64,000 nucleotides of DNA from Schistocephalus solidus. Lineage: Eukaryota; Platyhelminthes; Cestoda; Diphyllobothriidea; Diphyllobothriidae. Numbering within the stretch: the stretch's first letter is position 1; each line of letters opens with the position of its first letter. Shown here piece after piece: positions 10,950-21,975 of the stretch. The position numbers were made by a program, and so were the translations under genes. Location: positions 62,001 to 126,000 of the forward strand of contig WEDG01002021.1 in NCBI GenBank assembly GCA_017591395.1. The letters run 5' to 3'. A model generated the notes under the pieces. That model was not told the DNA's origin. It was given only the letters and a program-made list of their open reading frames with translations, and made no database searches.

Positions 10950-10989
10950 GGCGAGCATACATTAGCTTTCGATAAATTCTCGTCAGGTC
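10950..10989 (-). ncRNA. Hammerhead ribozyme motif, PLE-1 type, partly decayed
   Basis: Same layout as the motif at 9870-9909, with core CTGACGA (the variable position is C) and GAAA intact and the cleavage dinucleotide TC. The stem I strand is GAC instead of GGC, so the middle pair with GCC becomes an A-C mismatch. Cleavage is probably weakened. Confidence 0.6.
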
Positions 10990-11406
10990 TTTACATTATA
11001 TCACTTTTTGAATAGGTCAAATATGCGGGTAAGTAGAACAAATCGTACAGTTGTCAGTGTGGGAGAGGGAGGGGCAAAGAAACACAATTACGTTCCGTTT
11101 TCTGATCATCGTCGGAGGAATGGCGTTCGCCGGGACAGGTAATTAGATGCAGGCGGCTGAATTGGTGGCTTTCGGCCACGGTAATTGCAGTGCCTGTATA
11201 AAGTTCTTTGGAGCGCACAGGACCGGTTTGCATAGCCTGATCGCAGCTGCTTCTGCCGCAGCCAACAGACACTGTCCAAGGAAGGTTGAATAGGCTGAGG
11301 GGACCTGGAAAATTACCCCGAAGGCCTCTTTGGGATCTACACGATGGTCTATGTCTACCACATGCGCGAGGATAGAGCTGTTTATGTTCTTTATCTGCCC
11401 CTTTCC

Positions 11407-11703
11407 TTACCATGCTGGAAGGTGTTTTCGTACTCTTTTGGACAAACGCCGGCTCGTGCGACCAATATACTCTGCATCACAGGAGCAGTTGAGAGAATAA
11501 ATGCACATTGAGGTGGCCTGGTCTAGCAGTTTGTCCTTGCCCCCTCCGCATAGGATGGGAGTAGTCGAGAACAGCCCGTGGGCATCGGCTGCTGGAAAGG
11601 TGCTTGAAACAGCTTGGCTTAGGTGCCTCCGTAAAAGTTCACTTGCTGCGTCCCCCTGAAATGGGACCCTGATGAATATTTGTTTCTTGTTTGCCATTAG
11701 CAC
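11407..11703 (-). pseudogene. PLE-1 GIY-YIG endonuclease segment
   Basis: A 98-codon open segment with KKQIFIRVPFQGD, a linker upstream of the endonuclease in this family, then CIY (67-69) and EYIG (78-81) followed by RTSRRLSKRVRKHLP. The spacing fits the GIY-YIG nuclease domain that distinguishes most Penelope-like elements from LINEs and that nicks target DNA. The domain is cut by a stop after HLPAW and continues in other frames (VDIDHRVDPKEAFGVIF and onward). Confidence 0.75.
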
Positions 11704-11871
11704 CGGCGGCTTTGGTGGTCATTCGTTCATATTCTTATTAATAAATCTATCTGGATATCCATTCTGACAAACAGTGCTTTCTACAACATTAAGCGATTCG
11801 TCAATGCTATCGGCCAAGCAGATCCTTATCGCCCTTTTGGGTCAGACAGCGCACTAAAGTACACTTAACGT

Positions 11872-12054
11872 TCAGTAGCACAAAACTCCCAAAGTGGGTG
11901 TATTGTCCGCCCATGTCTTCTTACGATAGACACTACGTCGAATACTGCCGTCAAGGCTTCTACTCAGCAGCACGGGCAGGAAATGGAGCGATCCGGATTG
12001 TTCCTCTGCCAGTATAAATTTGATTGACGGGTGTTCCTGATTAATGGTATCCAT
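11872..12054 (-). pseudogene. PLE-1 reverse transcriptase, C-terminal fragment
   Basis: Sixty codons reading MDTINQEHPSIKFILAEEQ, LHFLPVLLSR and RRSVYRKKTWAD. This fits the block just after the YxDD active site in Penelope-like reverse transcriptases (pattern IKFTxEEE, LPFLDVLV, VYRKxT). Palm motifs upstream are missing. Confidence 0.7.
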
Positions 12055-12156
12055 TACAGCTGAAATGTCCGTTTGTTCAGATGAAACCGCTCTAGTTGGC
12101 TGGGTTTATGACGTGGGCAGCAAAAAGTAGGACCAAGGGATAAGGCTTCGATCGAC

Positions 12157-12490
12157 ACCTCAATGTGCATTTATGCTCTCACCTGCTCCTGTGGGGCAGC
12201 ATATATTGGTCGCGCGAGCCGGCGTTTGTCCAACCGAGTACGAGAACACCTTCCAGCATGGTTAGGAAAGGGGCAGCTAGAGAATATAAACAGCTCTATC
12301 CTCGCGCACGTGGTAGACATAGACCATATTCTAGATGCAAAGGAGGCCTTTAGGGTAATTTAAAAGGTTCCCTCAACTTCTCAAAATTCCTTGGACAGCG
12401 TCTGTTGGCTATGCCATTAGCGGCTGCAATCAGGCTACGCAAAGTGGCTTTTCCTTTTTCTGTGTAGCCGGAGCGCCAATATGATCAAAT
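12157..12490 (+). mobile_element. Penelope-like element family 1, plus-strand GIY-YIG fragment
   Basis: Encodes MCIYALTCSCGAAYIGRASR followed by RLSNRVREHLPAWLGKGQ and VVDIDHILDAKEAFRVI. The two signature triplets (CIY, YIG) and the histidine in REHLP are all present, making this the best-conserved GIY-YIG motif set in the window. A stop follows RVI at about 12361. It is inverted relative to the copy at 10942-12060 and about 100 bases from it. Confidence 0.75.
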
Positions 12491-13360
12491 TAAACTGGTG
12501 GGCACCTGCTGTGAACACACACAATGAACTACGTATGAAAGAGAGAGAGAGGAATACGCTTTATTTTGAAGTATCATTCAAAATTTTCAGCAAAAATATA
12601 AACGGCTCCATTCACTAAGATAATAGGATAAGTAAACATAATATACAAGAATCAAAGAGTCAAAAAAATGGACATCTAGCGGAGAGACAGTTCTAGTCTG
12701 AGCTTTTTTATTTCAGTCTCTTCACACGTAAGGTAGCGTGCTAGAAATGGCAAAACGGAGCGCTGGTATGCCGTTGTACGGCATGCTATATGGCTAAAGC
12801 CTCAGCGCATCGGACGGGAAGACTTCACAGCAATCAGTTCAGAGTGGAGGGATGGGTTTCATCATCAAGGATTCGCCCAGCGAATTGTTTGACTGTCGTA
12901 AAGTGCCGTTTTTGCTATCAAATCCCCTAAAACAGTATAAGAAACACCAGCAGCAGAAGAGGCATTCGGAGAATACGTTTTAAAATCAAAAAAATCCTTT
13001 TTTTAAGCAAGGCTGGAAAAAAAATCACGGGAGAGCAATAAAGGATGAGGGGAAGAACACATGCCTCTATAAATCGCCAGATAAGGGCCTGAGGTGTGTG
13101 ATAGGAACGTAAACGGCGAATATAATATAGAAGTTTACGAATTTTTTTGTAAAAAGAGCATCGATATGTTGGGAGAATGAAAGATTCGATGTCAGAGTTA
13201 CGCCAAAGGTACCGAAAAGAGGATACCTCGTTGGGAAGGACGGCTGAGAATTGAGAACTAGGGGATGGTCGCAGGTGAAAAACACATTGGACAGACTTCT
13301 CATGGTTCAGTTGAAGGCCATTATCTGACGACCAGGCTGCAACATGGTCAAGGCCATCCT

Positions 13361-13684
13361 TCAGACACTGGAGATGTGTCTGATTTTTTTAAGAGGATGA
13401 CCAACAACCATGTCATCGGCATATTTGATGTACAGACAGTCATTTGGTGACCTCAAATCATCAGTGTGAATGGAAAAAGAGGTGAGGGGATAAGATGGCA
13501 CCTTGAAGAACACCGCAGTTGTTTGGAAGGACAGTAGACTTCCGCTTGCCGGATTGTACGAATTGAGTGCGGGAAGTAAAATAATCTTCAAGCCAAGAGA
13601 CAACCCAGCCGGGAGAGCCAGACGCGGATGTTTTATTAAGAAGGAGATGGCGCGGGATGGTGTTGAAGGCAGAGGAGTAGTCAA
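13361..13684 (-). pseudogene. LINE C reverse transcriptase palm fragment with YADD active site
   Basis: The segment ends SIHTDDLRS, then YIKYADDMVVGHPLK. YADD supplies two catalytic aspartates of the reverse transcriptase palm. Upstream the translation (FQTTAVFFKVPSYPL) is shifted where the GVxQGxxLSP motif should be, so a frameshift precedes it. A stop follows RHISSV. Confidence 0.7.
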
Positions 13685-13879
13685 GAAATGCGCATGCGTA
13701 CGCGCGGCAGCCCTTATCTAAATCTCGTAGAGCCGAATGTACTACAAGGGCAACAGCATCTAGGGTACTACGCTGGGCCTTATAGGCAAATTGTAATGGG
13801 TCGGAGAAATTGGAGGAAAAAGGCTTAATTGTATCGAGAGCGACTCGTTCAGCAATCTTCAGTAAAGCGGAAGAGCAGG

Positions 13880-14152
13880 CTATTGGACGGAAAGATTTAG
13901 GACCAAAATTAGCTGACTTTTTTTAGGGATGGGAGTGATTCTTACTGAACGCCAAATGTCAGGGATCTTTGACTCCATGAAGGACATGTTTATAAGGTGT
14001 GTCAAAATAGGGGAAATCTGAGAGCAGCAGTATTTTAAAACAAATGGTGAGACTTCATCCGGCCCAGCAGCAGTTGAACCACGAACATTTTTTTCAGATG
14101 TTTCTCCACTGTTGCCACTGACACGGGAGAAAAAAACGCTTGGTAGTAACAA
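13880..14152 (-). pseudogene. LINE C reverse transcriptase fingers fragment
   Basis: Contains AAGPDEVSPFVLKYC and PDIWRSVRITPIPK, the usual entry block of LINE reverse transcriptases (GPDxIxxxxLK, then WxxxxxTPIxK). The NYRPISL block expected next is lost by frameshift. Confidence 0.65.
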
Positions 14153-14889
14153 AAGGTTGTTTGTGGGGGATTGGAGTCAGTAGAAGTATGGATAAAATGT
14201 TTGTTTTAGATCGTCTAAATCAGCATCAACATGTGCCAGTTTACCACATTGGCCAGTGAGACGCTTAAGATTCCTCCAGAGTTCAGCAGAGGAAAGCCGA
14301 AAAAGAAGGTTTGGACGGAGAGGCAAAAAGCTGACTAACAAACAAATCATTTAGTCTACAAATCTCCCTTTTATTAAGATGTTAACCTCCTTAAGACAGC
14401 CTCGGAGGCCAAGCTTGTAAAGAAGTTCTTTTTTTACGTCTTAAAGATTTTTAGATAAGGGGAAGAAATTCTGTCAGGTCGGACCAAAAACTGCATCAAA
14501 GAGGACAAAAATATTAAATATTTCTTTTAAAAATGTTGTAAGGAAGCTGGAACACGACTCAACATTGGATTGACTGAGGAAGACGGGAATAGTGTACGAT
14601 ATGCAAGTCTGGAGAAGAAAAAAAATGTTTTTCCGGGGATGTGTCGTGAACCTTAACTTTCCTTTCCGGTTTGAGTAGCAGCGCACGTAGAAGCGGAGTA
14701 AATTTTTTTGGAAGGCCTAATAATACAGAGTGATCGGAACCAGATAATGGAGCTCTGTTCTTAACAAGGAAGAACTTGGATTGGTTAGTCAAAAAACGTG
14801 ATCAAGAGGGGCATCAGCGCGAGTATTAAAGGAAACTAGGTCATCAAAGCCTAATAATGTAAACGGACGTAAATTCACACGATTAAAAA

Positions 14890-15387
14890 TCACCACATAA
14901 GACAATAAGATGCTCGCAGGACAATAAAAGCAAGTTTTTTCCGAAAGAAAGTCAAAAGAAAACGGTTAAGTGCACCTTCACAGGTAGAGGGGGGAATATA
15001 GATACTAACATATATGATGCCCTTAAATGTATATAAAAATCGGGGCTTACAGATGACAGCAATAACGTCTATCAAATCCTCAGAGTAGGAAAATAAGGAC
15101 TTACAGTTAAAACACCAATCCTTATTGACCAAAATAGCCACCCCACCGCCTCTACTGGATGATGAAGATTTTCGATCTGCTCGAAAGCAACAGAAAGACG
15201 GGGGGCTAATGAGCTGTGCGTCAATGTCACTGTTTAACCATGTCTCTTGAAGACAAATCACTTGAGTCTTACTATGTTCTTTTTTCAACAAAAGTAACTC
15301 CATATCATGAGTTTTGTTGAAGATCGAACGACAATTTGTTGAAAGAAAGCCGGGAATTGACAGTTTGTCGTTTGGTTGACGCTTCAA
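14890..15387 (-). pseudogene. LINE C apurinic-type endonuclease, N-terminal part
   Basis: A 165-codon frame with STNCRSIFNK (start of the endonuclease fold), CLQETWLN (catalytic Glu block, about residues 45-52), SRGGGVAILV and YVSIYIPPS. These match the exonuclease-endonuclease-phosphatase domain that nicks target DNA in LINEs. The GDFN block expected just downstream is destroyed (translation runs RKKLAFIVLRASYC). Confidence 0.75.
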
Positions 15388-15400
15388 GGCGAATTGCCAA

Positions 15401-16904
15401 CCGCAGCGGTGTTTTTTTCCGCTGCGCAGGTTTTTGTTGAAGGGTTAATGAAAGTAGTACTAGTGTGGCACACATTCAGTCGTGTAAAAATTGTCAAAAT
15501 GTTTTGTAACAAAGCCTGCCTGGAAAGATGAGCTTAACACTTAAGAACATATGAAGCCCGAAATTTCCCATTTTATTCAGAAGCCAGTCTGTAAAAGCTG
15601 ACCGGGTAAGTTTAAAACCTGTGACTTAAATTAATTACTCTTGGGTTATGTAAAGTCCCTAAGTAAAGTAAAAACGGAAGGTTCAGCGTCACCCAAAATA
15701 TAAATTTCCATATGTCTGTGTTGCAGCATGCCTGTAAACAAAATTTGGAAATTTTCAAAAGACATGCGTTGAAGAATTGTTAAGTTGATACCTAAAATAT
15801 GCTGGGAAAAAAGTATTTGCCAGTATCATATCTTTCTAAAAGTGTTCATCATTATCTGATTTTAACTGTTTCAGTGTATATATGTTTTCTGGTAGTATCT
15901 TGGGATAAAAGTAATTTCAATTGATTAAACAAGTATGAATGAACACAATAAACCCGTAAAATCAATAATAAGTTTTTAATAGGGATGCGAATTCTGACTA
16001 CAGACATAAGTAACCAACAATCCCGCATATTAAATGATGAATCTGCAAAAAACATCAAACTTCCTTCGAAGGAAAAAACAACGAAAAACTTGGTTAAGGA
16101 TGAAATCTGAGGTAGTGGATAAAGCATAGTTATGTAAAACATCTGCAGCTGTGACATACATAAGATTATATTACTGGTTTTTCAATAATAACACGTTTTT
16201 AACGTGCCATTCACTTCGAATAAACACTGTTTTCACTGTCTACTATAATTTGAAAATCCCATAAAGGAGGTGGCTCATTGCGGTTCGCTTAGTTTAACGT
16301 AATGACAAGGTGATTAGCAAAGGCTTGTTTATTCAGTTGAGCGATGAATCTTCCCTCTCGCCACGAACTTTACTTTGCAGAAGGATAACCTTTTATATTG
16401 TTATCATTATTTAGAGTTCACTAAAACATTTGAAAGTCAATAAGAATAGTTAACTTGTAAACAATCTTACATTTAATGAACATTTGGAACGAACATTTTT
16501 GTGCCGTTCAAGATGTTCTTGCGTTTTGGTTACATGATCTTTAACTTCAACAAAGATGTGAATTGCCAGATATTCTAATGATTACTCCAGTTATGTTGCC
16601 TAGGCAAAAATTTTACGTAGGGCTCTAATAAATTTGAGAGTTTGAGAAAGTAAAAAAGAAGATGAAAATGTTCCAAGTGAAGATCGACTAGTTCACTGTG
16701 CAATGTGAAATTCTGTTCGGTATGTGAAGTAACCACTTAGACAATGGTTAGCCGGCCAACTTCTCCGAAACGTCAACATTATAATAAATTTTTTCAAGCA
16801 GACCATTTGTACTCCTGAAAATGAAAACTATTAATCGGTTGCTGCGAAAAAAAACCTCATTCATTACCGCTTGGATAAAAAATAAAGCTACTTCCTTATC
16901 ACGT
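15401..16904. other. AT-rich noncoding stretch
   Basis: No gene or repeat recognised. Minus-strand ORFs here are short and of simple composition. Confidence 0.4.
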
Positions 16905-17080
16905 GAAAACCTGACCGATGGCAGTTTAATGAATATTACGCGATTATGTCGCTGTGGCTGAGAAATATTGGCCCAAATATTCATATCAACCCTTACTCTA
17001 CTCCAATGAACCTTCAAATAGACTGATTTACTCTAAATTAGTAGTTTGGTTCTAAGGAAATTAAAGAACAGCAATCTCTA
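16905..17080 (+). repeat. Direct repeat, left copy
   Basis: Matches 17245-17425 with many substitutions. The shared blocks include CGCTGTGGCTGA, CAAATATTCATATCAAC and a GAAATTAAAGAACA-like stretch. Not recognised as a known element. Confidence 0.7.
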
Positions 17081-17244
17081 AACTGACTTATCTACCAGAA
17101 AGCATGCAGGGAAGTCTGGGGGACCCACTTACGAGTGGGACCCCTCACAGCTGTGTCACGCAGCGGCAGACTACCGGTAAAACACCTGTCGAGGCTCTTC
17201 GCTACTACCTGTGCTGTCAATATGGTGTTAAATGTAACCTTCAC

Positions 17245-17425
17245 ATATGCTTCTGACTGTTGGCACTTTAATTTATATAACGTAGTAATCCCGCTGTGGC
17301 TGATAGAAGTTGGCTCAAATATTCATATCAACTTTCAGTCTACGCCCATAAACCTTCCAATGTACTAAGTTGCTCCTAGTTAGCGACTGATTTCTGAGAA
17401 AATTAAACAAACAATCTACTTAATT
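17245..17425 (+). repeat. Direct repeat, right copy
   Basis: Second copy, offset about 341 bases from the left one. The 165 bases between the copies have no counterpart upstream of the left copy, so this is not a simple tandem duplication of the whole unit. Confidence 0.7.
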
Positions 17426-20400
17426 GGGTTAAGAGGCGGAAATCCTTTGCCACAAGGTCGATTAAAAGACAAACCAAATACAGCATTCTTGTTTTTGGTA
17501 AATTTTGGGGGTGCATTTGCAGTTGAAGAAGTTGGTAATTGCGAATGAGAACGTATGAAGTAGTATCATTTAGTCCTGAGTATAGACAATTAAACCTTAA
17601 TTAGATAACTATTCAAATAACCGAGTCATGCTCTCAGGTGCATGATTGAGGCTGGGGAGTGACTGGTTGGCCTTAGCTGTCACCTGAAAGCTGCGTGACT
17701 AATAGCGCGAGGAACCAGGTTGCCAAGCTCTGGTTTCCTCCATCATACTACAGGGGCCTTAGCGGAGCACATAAGATGTACCCTCGTTGCGCGCAAACAT
17801 AGTTCAAAAGCCAGCTTTGGATGTATGATGGAACCAGTTTTCACTAGTAGGCCTTCACGTTGATCTTGTCGGTAGGTTGACTTCTGTTCTGTAACTGAGC
17901 AATGATCCTTCTCCACGCGCAACTTGCGTCCTTTTTCAATTCGTTTTTGAGAAAATGAGGCAAAACCCATGTGCTGCTAAACAAAAGAAGTGTGGGAATT
18001 TTTCTGAAAAGAGGTCATCTTTAAAAGGACACTTTTCACAGACTTAGAGTTTGAAATCCGTAGATAAAGGACGCTCAGGCATGGAAATTGCTCTCATATT
18101 GGCAATGAAAATATATAACTCTTCAATGTTTCAAATACTGAAAGGACTAACACGGATTATTGTACCGCAAGATGATGCTCAATGCACGCATCGTTTACGG
18201 TTTCAAGATAACCAAGCAAACGGTTAGACAACTTACCATCTAGGACACGGATATCGCTTTGGTATAAGCAGTTCCGTAGGTGAAAACGTATTTTCCGGAA
18301 AATTTATGGAGCAGAATGGTACTCGGAAACATAGACAGAAAGGAATGACGTTGGTTAAGGTGTAAAGCAAAAGAGATTGGCAAGCCTTTACACTGAAAAG
18401 AGGAAATATGCACAAAACTTTTTATTACACAGGGTGAGAGGTAGAATATTTGAAATAAAACTTTTTAAATCCTCGGCTTAGGAAAAATGCCATATTTTCC
18501 CTCAGGGTTTTTTTGAAACTCAACAACCATTCCCTGCTGGGTTTCTTCTGCCGCAAAATGAATGTGGGCTGAATTTTGGATAATTCTCCATGTATGCAAG
18601 TGCACAATTAATTATTCTGGTTTACTAACACGCTCAGTTTTGTCGGCTGAGAACGCTACAGACCACTGTCTACCTTTCTTTTAGGTTTAGCGTTCGGGTG
18701 AACCAAATTTTTCAGTCAAACGAAAGATGGAACACAATTTAAAATTGCCATCTTTACAGGTGTTTTTCCTGAAAATTTCGTTTAAGCGACTTTTACAAGA
18801 ACAGAATAAGTATAATATTTAATCCAATTTCATGCAGATGACTTTGTTAACTACCAGGTGTATCATGTTTTCTGCCTAAGGTAAGAGTCGCATTTTAGAC
18901 CCTTTTTACTACTCAGACTTTGAAACATTTCGTTCACATAAACTAGTGAATCAAGGCCAGCAGTCAAAGGGCAGTAGAATCCAGTGAAACATTAGCATCA
19001 TTCAACTTTACGACTCATCTGCATTTTCCTGCTTTCTACGCGTACGTTTTCCAAGCGATGCATCAGATAAAAAATTAGCCTAGAAAGTCAGCCGTGAGAC
19101 AATGTAAGTTTCAAGGACTAGCCACAATGCCTGAATAACTATCCATGCTGTATATAAAATATCACATTGAGATGCTTTATATGCAGGGCGGTGGCAGATG
19201 GAGTTGAAATCGGTAAGATTAAGGATACAATTAAGGCCTCTCGCACTCTTATTACGCTAACAATTTAGAAAATATAAAAAAAATGTTGTGTAACCTGCCT
19301 TCATTTATGCAATAGCTTTAACTGATTATTATTTGCTAACAACATCAGCCGGCTTTATGAGTTAATATTCAAATTTCCTTAACCTATTGACTTAAAACTC
19401 TAAGACGTTGGTAATTCCGAAATTTTATTTAAATAATCTTCCGCAAAATATCTACTGATAAATACAAAATTGAGATACAATATTCTCAATTCCACTTTAC
19501 TATTTTAAAGTTTCAAATCCAGTGATGAAATTATAAATTTAATTTACATCGGTTAGTCAATATATCTGAAATCATTTGACACGAAATGGCTTTCCACAGG
19601 CCTCATACAATGGCCACATATATGCTTATTGGCCTGAGGTAAGAGTTGCTGATTGTAGATGTCGAAATTAGGTGAATATATGAAGGTCACAGACCGGTCT
19701 AAAGTTAAATTTTGGAATGCAACGGTTTTCAAATGATAGAATCATTCAGTAAGAAGTATATGAACTTCTAACTTATGAAATTATGCTCTGATGCGCGATT
19801 TATTAGTCGTACATTATCGTGACCCTCTTCATTTTTAGTACATTTTAAGGCCTATTTATGATATTTTTGAATGCCTTCTATAATTTGCATAGTGATATTG
19901 CAGACACTTATGTGCTTTTCTGGCCAGTAGTTCACTTAATGGATGACCTTCGATGGATTAAAAGATTCTCTCAGTACGGATAGGTCTCGAAGACACGCCA
20001 TTCAGAAAGTCCCCCGTTTTTAGAATAGAATACGTTTATTATGGCACCTTTTGTGCTCTGTCGGTCTCCTTAAAACACCCACTCTGATTTAATTTGGTTT
20101 CTATGTCTGCCTACCCAAAAGTGCAGTAACTGGCATTTTGGTTTAAACTGAAAAAAAAACTAGCCAATTGTCTGAGAACTTGTTATTGAAAACTCGCTGC
20201 ACCTTCGGGGCATAATGTCAGGGTGCGCTCCAACCTGCCGCAAGACCTTGGTATTTGAAACATTTAGGCTCTGTGATTGCGCACCTCCTATATGCATTTG
20301 TAGAATTCCTCACGTGTCTACAGATACCATACCGCATGCATGAAGGAAGGATTAGAGTAGTGTTGGGGTTAGAAAACAGGAAAAGGCATTTATTCTATGA

Positions 20401-20532
20401 AGTCTGGTGGACAAACGAAAGCAAATAACCGATTTTGACCTGTACTTCGAAGCGTTCTAGATGGCATTCAGTACTTTAAAGACCCTCAGAAGTTCCTTTA
20501 TGGGTAGTCGATATCACGAAGGAAGAGGCAAG
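17426..20532. other. AT-rich noncoding stretch
   Basis: No gene, RNA or repeat recognised in about 3.1 kb. Confidence 0.4.
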
Positions 20533-20556
20533 ATCACTTAAATAAGAGATTTATTA

Positions 20557-20598
20557 GTCTGACGTTTCGCATTCTCACTCGAATCCATCATCAGAGAC
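20557..20598 (-). ncRNA. Hammerhead ribozyme motif, PLE-2 type
   Basis: Minus strand: GTCT, CTGATGA, a 19-nt stem II segment starting TGGATTC, GAAA, CG, cleavage dinucleotide TC, then AGAC, which pairs with GTCT over 4 bp. The core is complete. Stem III has no loop: ACGT around the junction is self-complementary, so it can form only between two RNA copies, as in dimeric minimal hammerheads. Stem II has one mismatch and one unpaired T in this copy. Confidence 0.65.
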
Positions 20599-21663
20599 AT
20601 CGTCAAATAAGGATATTGGATGGCCCAGGTTTTGCAGTAGTAACAGGATGTAGTTGCTAGGCCATTAGGAACCTGACACAAGTGGCAGCTCTTGAATGCA
20701 TCATAGGTAGCTGCAAGTTTTGTGTTAATTGTCTGACGGTTCAGATGTTGCAGTATGCAGTTGTCATGTCTTTGCTGTGTGCCTGCCTGCCTGTCGAAAT
20801 TGTCGGCCCCCACACTCATCGCACGTGGTTGCATGTGGTGCGATGATTGTCCGCAGTCGACTTTCTAACGGCCAAATTTTGTCATACATGTGAGGTCTTT
20901 GGAAATTTTGGTTTGCCGACACTGGCATTAGGAAGAGTGCTCATATGTACGCTCACGGCGTGGCTAACTACGTAGCTCGGCAAAGTCTCAGTACCGAATA
21001 GGGAGCAGGTGGGTCGTTGCGCTTGTTGATTGAGGACCGGAAAACCATGACTCGATCAATTCGCGGCTCACACGGTTTTCACCTCCAGGGAGAATTTTGG
21101 TTCCTCAAACTTAAATGTGTGACTGGGTCTTGTCGAATGAGCCGCGACTTAGGTGCTAGCGTCCTTCCGCCTCACTGTTGCTGCGTGCTCAGCCATTCGC
21201 GTTAGGATTAGTCTTTCAGTTTATCCGACATAGTTGTTTTGCCCACAACTGTACCAAAACCGGTCGACGAAACCAGATATTTTGTTGCCGCGGTAGAGGG
21301 TCTTTTGGTCTCCTTATCTGGCGCATTATGGTTGCCCTCGGTCTATGTGCTACTCCAACTCCAAGGGGTCTAAGAAGGTGGCTGACGGTTGACAGCTTTC
21401 GAGACAATCCTCACGTGCGTGAGAGCTCGCCGAACTTTGGGGCCAGTCAGATTTGGTCTCACGTCTCGTTTGCATCGGCACTGGTCGACGGAGTCGCGCG
21501 GGTAGCCATTCACTCTTAGCACCCGTAGAAAATATTGTGATTCGGCAACCTTGTCTCCCGATTCACTGCAGTGTGTCTTTACACGTTAGTAGAGTGCCCT
21601 TACGCAACTGCGTTTGGTTGCTGTGGTAACGCAGTACCTGCGTGGTGTTTGGCACTTTCCGGA

Positions 21664-21967
21664 CTACTTTGTTTTTAGGCCACCAAAATCTTTGCGACAG
21701 ACGAGGACATCAAAGAAGGCAAGTTGGTTGATTTCCTGTTCGTTCATCGTTAATTGGGTGTCCGAGAAGATGGAGTTGAGATGTTTTTTGAACTCCTGTA
21801 CCTGATGTGGTTTGATGACGACAAGGTTATCTACATACTGAGCCTAGAATTGCAATCTGTGTTGGAAGACCAGCGACTTCAACCGTTGTAGGACCACCTC
21901 AGTTATGAATCCCGAAATTGGCGAACCCAATGGCGTGCCTTTCACTTGCCTGTAGATTATTCCTATT
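21664..21967 (-). pseudogene. PLE-2 reverse transcriptase palm with altered active site
   Basis: Translation gives YRQVKGTPLGSPISGFITE (the motif before the active site in Penelope-like reverse transcriptases), then after a stop QYVDNLVVI, then LNSIFSDTQLTMNEQEINQL and FFDVLVCRKDFGGLKTK before a final stop. The expected YVDD is YVDN, so the second catalytic aspartate is lost. With the internal stop, the copy is inactive. Confidence 0.8.
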
Positions 21968-21975
21968 CCCTTTAT

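Larger units (their letters stand above)
10942..12060 (-). mobile_element. Penelope-like element family 1, 5'-truncated minus-strand copy
   Basis: In minus-strand order: the end of the reverse transcriptase (11872-12054), a degraded stretch, the GIY-YIG segment (11407-11703), the C-terminal tail in shifted frames (11054-11361), and the terminal region with a hammerhead motif at 10950-10989. The frame changes at least twice and the catalytic part of the reverse transcriptase is absent, so it is dead. It faces away from a second PLE-1 piece that starts at 12157 on the plus strand. Confidence 0.8.
12538..15400 (-). mobile_element. LINE C: CR1/Jockey-like retrotransposon with endonuclease and reverse transcriptase, degraded
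   Basis: Minus-strand order: endonuclease N-terminal part (14890-15387), endonuclease end with SDH motif (14559-14792), reverse transcriptase fingers (13880-14152), palm with YADD (13361-13684) and thumb region (13067-13303). The blocks lie in different frames. The 3' end has AATAAA (minus strand, 12560-12565) followed by a short CT repeat at about 12541-12552, a common style of LINE tail. Clade is inferred from the endonuclease plus YADD layout. Confidence 0.75.
20533..21975 (-). mobile_element. Penelope-like element family 2, C-terminal half, minus strand
   Basis: In minus-strand order: reverse transcriptase active-site region (21664-21967), the post-palm block (RSCVRALY, RVKTHCSES, VNGYPRDSV and KRDVRPN at about 21400-21620), a decayed GIY-YIG region (about 21215-21300), the block SINKRNDPPAPYSVLRL (about 20985-21040), and the terminal region with SSENAKRQTNKSLI at 20538-20600, which overlaps a hammerhead motif. 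This lineage differs from PLE-1 in sequence and ribozyme. Stops and frameshifts occur throughout. Confidence 0.8.

Noticed and set aside
21178..21519. A plus-strand 113-residue gene
   Set aside because: It is antisense to the PLE-2 protein region, whose minus-strand translation matches the element.
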